Source of the DNA: Mesostigma viride | Taxonomy: Eukaryota; Streptophyta; Mesostigmatophyceae; Mesostigmatales; Mesostigmataceae | DNA length: 64,000 nt | Direction of reading: 5' to 3' | NCBI GenBank assembly: GCA_009746045.1 | Contig: RPFO01000418.1 | Span: 2,495,334-2,559,333 of the forward strand | Shown here: piece after piece, positions 62,943 to 64,000 of the stretch | How positions within the stretch are numbered: position 1 is the stretch's first letter | Layout: every line of letters begins with the position of its first letter | Program-made: the position numbers and the translations under genes | Notes under the pieces: model-generated | What the model was told of the DNA's origin: nothing | The model's input: the letters and a program-made list of their open reading frames with translations, nothing else | Database searches by the model: none

Positions 62943-63360
62943 GAGCAAAGAAAGAGGCCGACAAAACCAGCCAGAGCGGCTTTTAGTCGCAAAACCTCCC
63001 TTATCCCTAGCTAACTGACGTCATTAAACCCTTATGTTCAGTGATGTTAGTAAGATGCTAACCGTACAGACCGGGGGTAGAATATCCCGAATCTGCACGG
63101 CTAGTATTAAATAATGCGTAGGTTGTTCTTTTCAGGGGCACTGCACCTCACGCCCCGTTCCGCCCGGGTATAATCAACCCAAGCGCGGAACGCACATTTT
63201 ATTTAATTCATTTTTCAACCATGCACTATACTGCATCTACTAATCACAAAAGCTCTAGCCAAACAGCTACGAGAAAACACTACGACCTATAAGCCGCTCA
63301 TCCAGCGGCCTCTTGTTCCCGCATTCACGTATAGAAGAAACTCCGTTCAAAGAACCCCGA
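62943..63360. repeat. B2 terminal repeat of the small split-repeat element
   Basis: A 418-bp direct copy of 61563-61980, with only a few substitutions seen (for example AACATCCC against AATATCCC). Confidence 0.92.
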
Positions 63361-64000
63361 ATATCAAGGAGACAACCAGCGCAGGCCGGAAATCGAATGA
63401 TAATATGTACATTTGATAACCATTTAACCCAACATTCACCCTAGATAGATTAACTCACCATTACTTCACACACCCACGATTCACCAAAGACTTGTTTTGG
63501 GACCTCGAGGGAAGCGTAGGTAGACACAGAGCTGGTGAATTTTTTTGTTGTAATTTGTCTCACTTGTTTACACGTGGACTGCGTCATGTGAGCATAAATC
63601 CTCAGTGCGATAAAGATGCCCAGGATGGGGGTGGGTGGATCTAGCTAGCTAGTAACTTCTAGATGCAGAATTGCGGGCACCACGGCCAGAATCGATATCA
63701 CTATGGTTGCCAAACTGGGCAATGCCATATTAAGGCATGTTATGAGCTATTACAATGTACATGTGCTGCTACGTTTAAATTAGTGATGTACTCAAGAGTT
63801 TACATGTACATGGTTACATTAATTAATTAATTACTTGAGTTACATGTATGCAATTTCATAAAGCAAATCATAAAATTAATTATAGAAATTGGCAATTGTT
63901 GATCACATGCCTAGCGCGATTCAGGGAGCTACTCTACCTCGACTCTAGTAGAGCTCTCTCTATATATATTCGGTTCTGCCGGCCCGGCTGGGGAGACGCC
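63361..64000. other. Right-edge sequence without recognised gene
   Basis: 63361-63485 again carries the ATTCACCCTAGAT motif and ends in GATTCACC, so it likely belongs to the same repeat surroundings as 60813-61400. 63486-64000 is AT-rich with (ATTA)n at about 63818-63833 and repeated ACATGTACATG strings. No ORF or known element was recognised. Confidence 0.5.

Larger units (their letters stand above)
61401..63360. mobile_element. Small element with split direct repeats, probably non-autonomous PAT-like
   Basis: Order: A1 (61401-61529), 33-bp spacer with GGGTGGGTGGGTGGG, B1 (61563-61980), A2 (61981-62106), interior (62107-62942), B2 (62943-63360). This is the layout of the 31708-37030 element, but the repeats themselves are different sequences. 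B1 and B2 are both 418 bp and nearly identical, so the element is young. The 836-bp interior has overlapping open frames on both strands but no recognisable RT or recombinase. No target duplication is visible. Confidence 0.75.

Overview
The window is nuclear DNA from an intron-rich, GC-rich eukaryote, most likely a unicellular alga. Two multi-exon genes can be read with GT-AG introns whose exon phases all agree. The kinase gene most resembles the plant RUNKEL / animal ULK4 family. The retrotransposons are a Ty3/gypsy chromovirus and PAT/Kangaroo-like tyrosine-recombinase elements, a combination familiar from green algae. No bacterial or organellar gene organisation and no confident tRNA or rRNA was seen. 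The species was not identified.

Layout. 1304-14252 (minus): 13 exons (905 codons) of a ULK4/RUNKEL-type kinase with ARM-like repeats; its C-terminus lies beyond the left edge. 14253-15193: short divergent intergenic region. 15194-29247 (plus): complete 10-exon, 348-aa mitochondrial-type carrier closest to SLC25A32 (folate/FAD). 29248-31036: intergenic, with a GC-rich decayed coding fragment. 31042-45796: a young chromovirus (LTRs about 99.7% identical, TSD GAGCG) on the minus strand, carrying gag, pol with chromodomain and an extra 427-aa ORF after pol. Its 3' LTR is split by a 5.3-kb PAT-like element (31708-37030) with split direct repeats and a tyrosine recombinase. 46281-51233: a TTAA-flanked DNA element with terminal inverted repeats over 1.2 kb, a PHD finger inside, and a 362-bp MITE. 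53.2-55.7 kb: two LINE remnants. 56.3-60.8 kb: a decayed second Ty3/gypsy element. 61401-63360: a small element with the same split-direct-repeat layout as the PAT-like element but no recognisable protein.

Main observation. In both host genes many introns contain tandem arrays whose unit is a copy of the 3' end of the preceding exon plus its 5' splice site. I can read this in at least seven introns of the kinase gene (after exons 3, 4, 6, 7, 8, 9 and 13) and four of the carrier gene (after exons 5, 6, 8 and 9). Units are about 30 to 135 bp and copy number runs from 1 to 11. It looks as if introns here lengthen by repeatedly duplicating segments that span the AG|GT exon-intron border, leaving rows of decoy or alternative donors.

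Second observation. The two split-direct-repeat elements, unrelated in repeat sequence, both have a GGGTGGGTGGGTGGG spacer, a perfect G-quadruplex motif, only at the junction of their first two repeats. Both Ty3/gypsy elements carry a roughly 30-residue insertion just before the RT YLDD motif. All functions are inferred from reading the sequence; no search was run.
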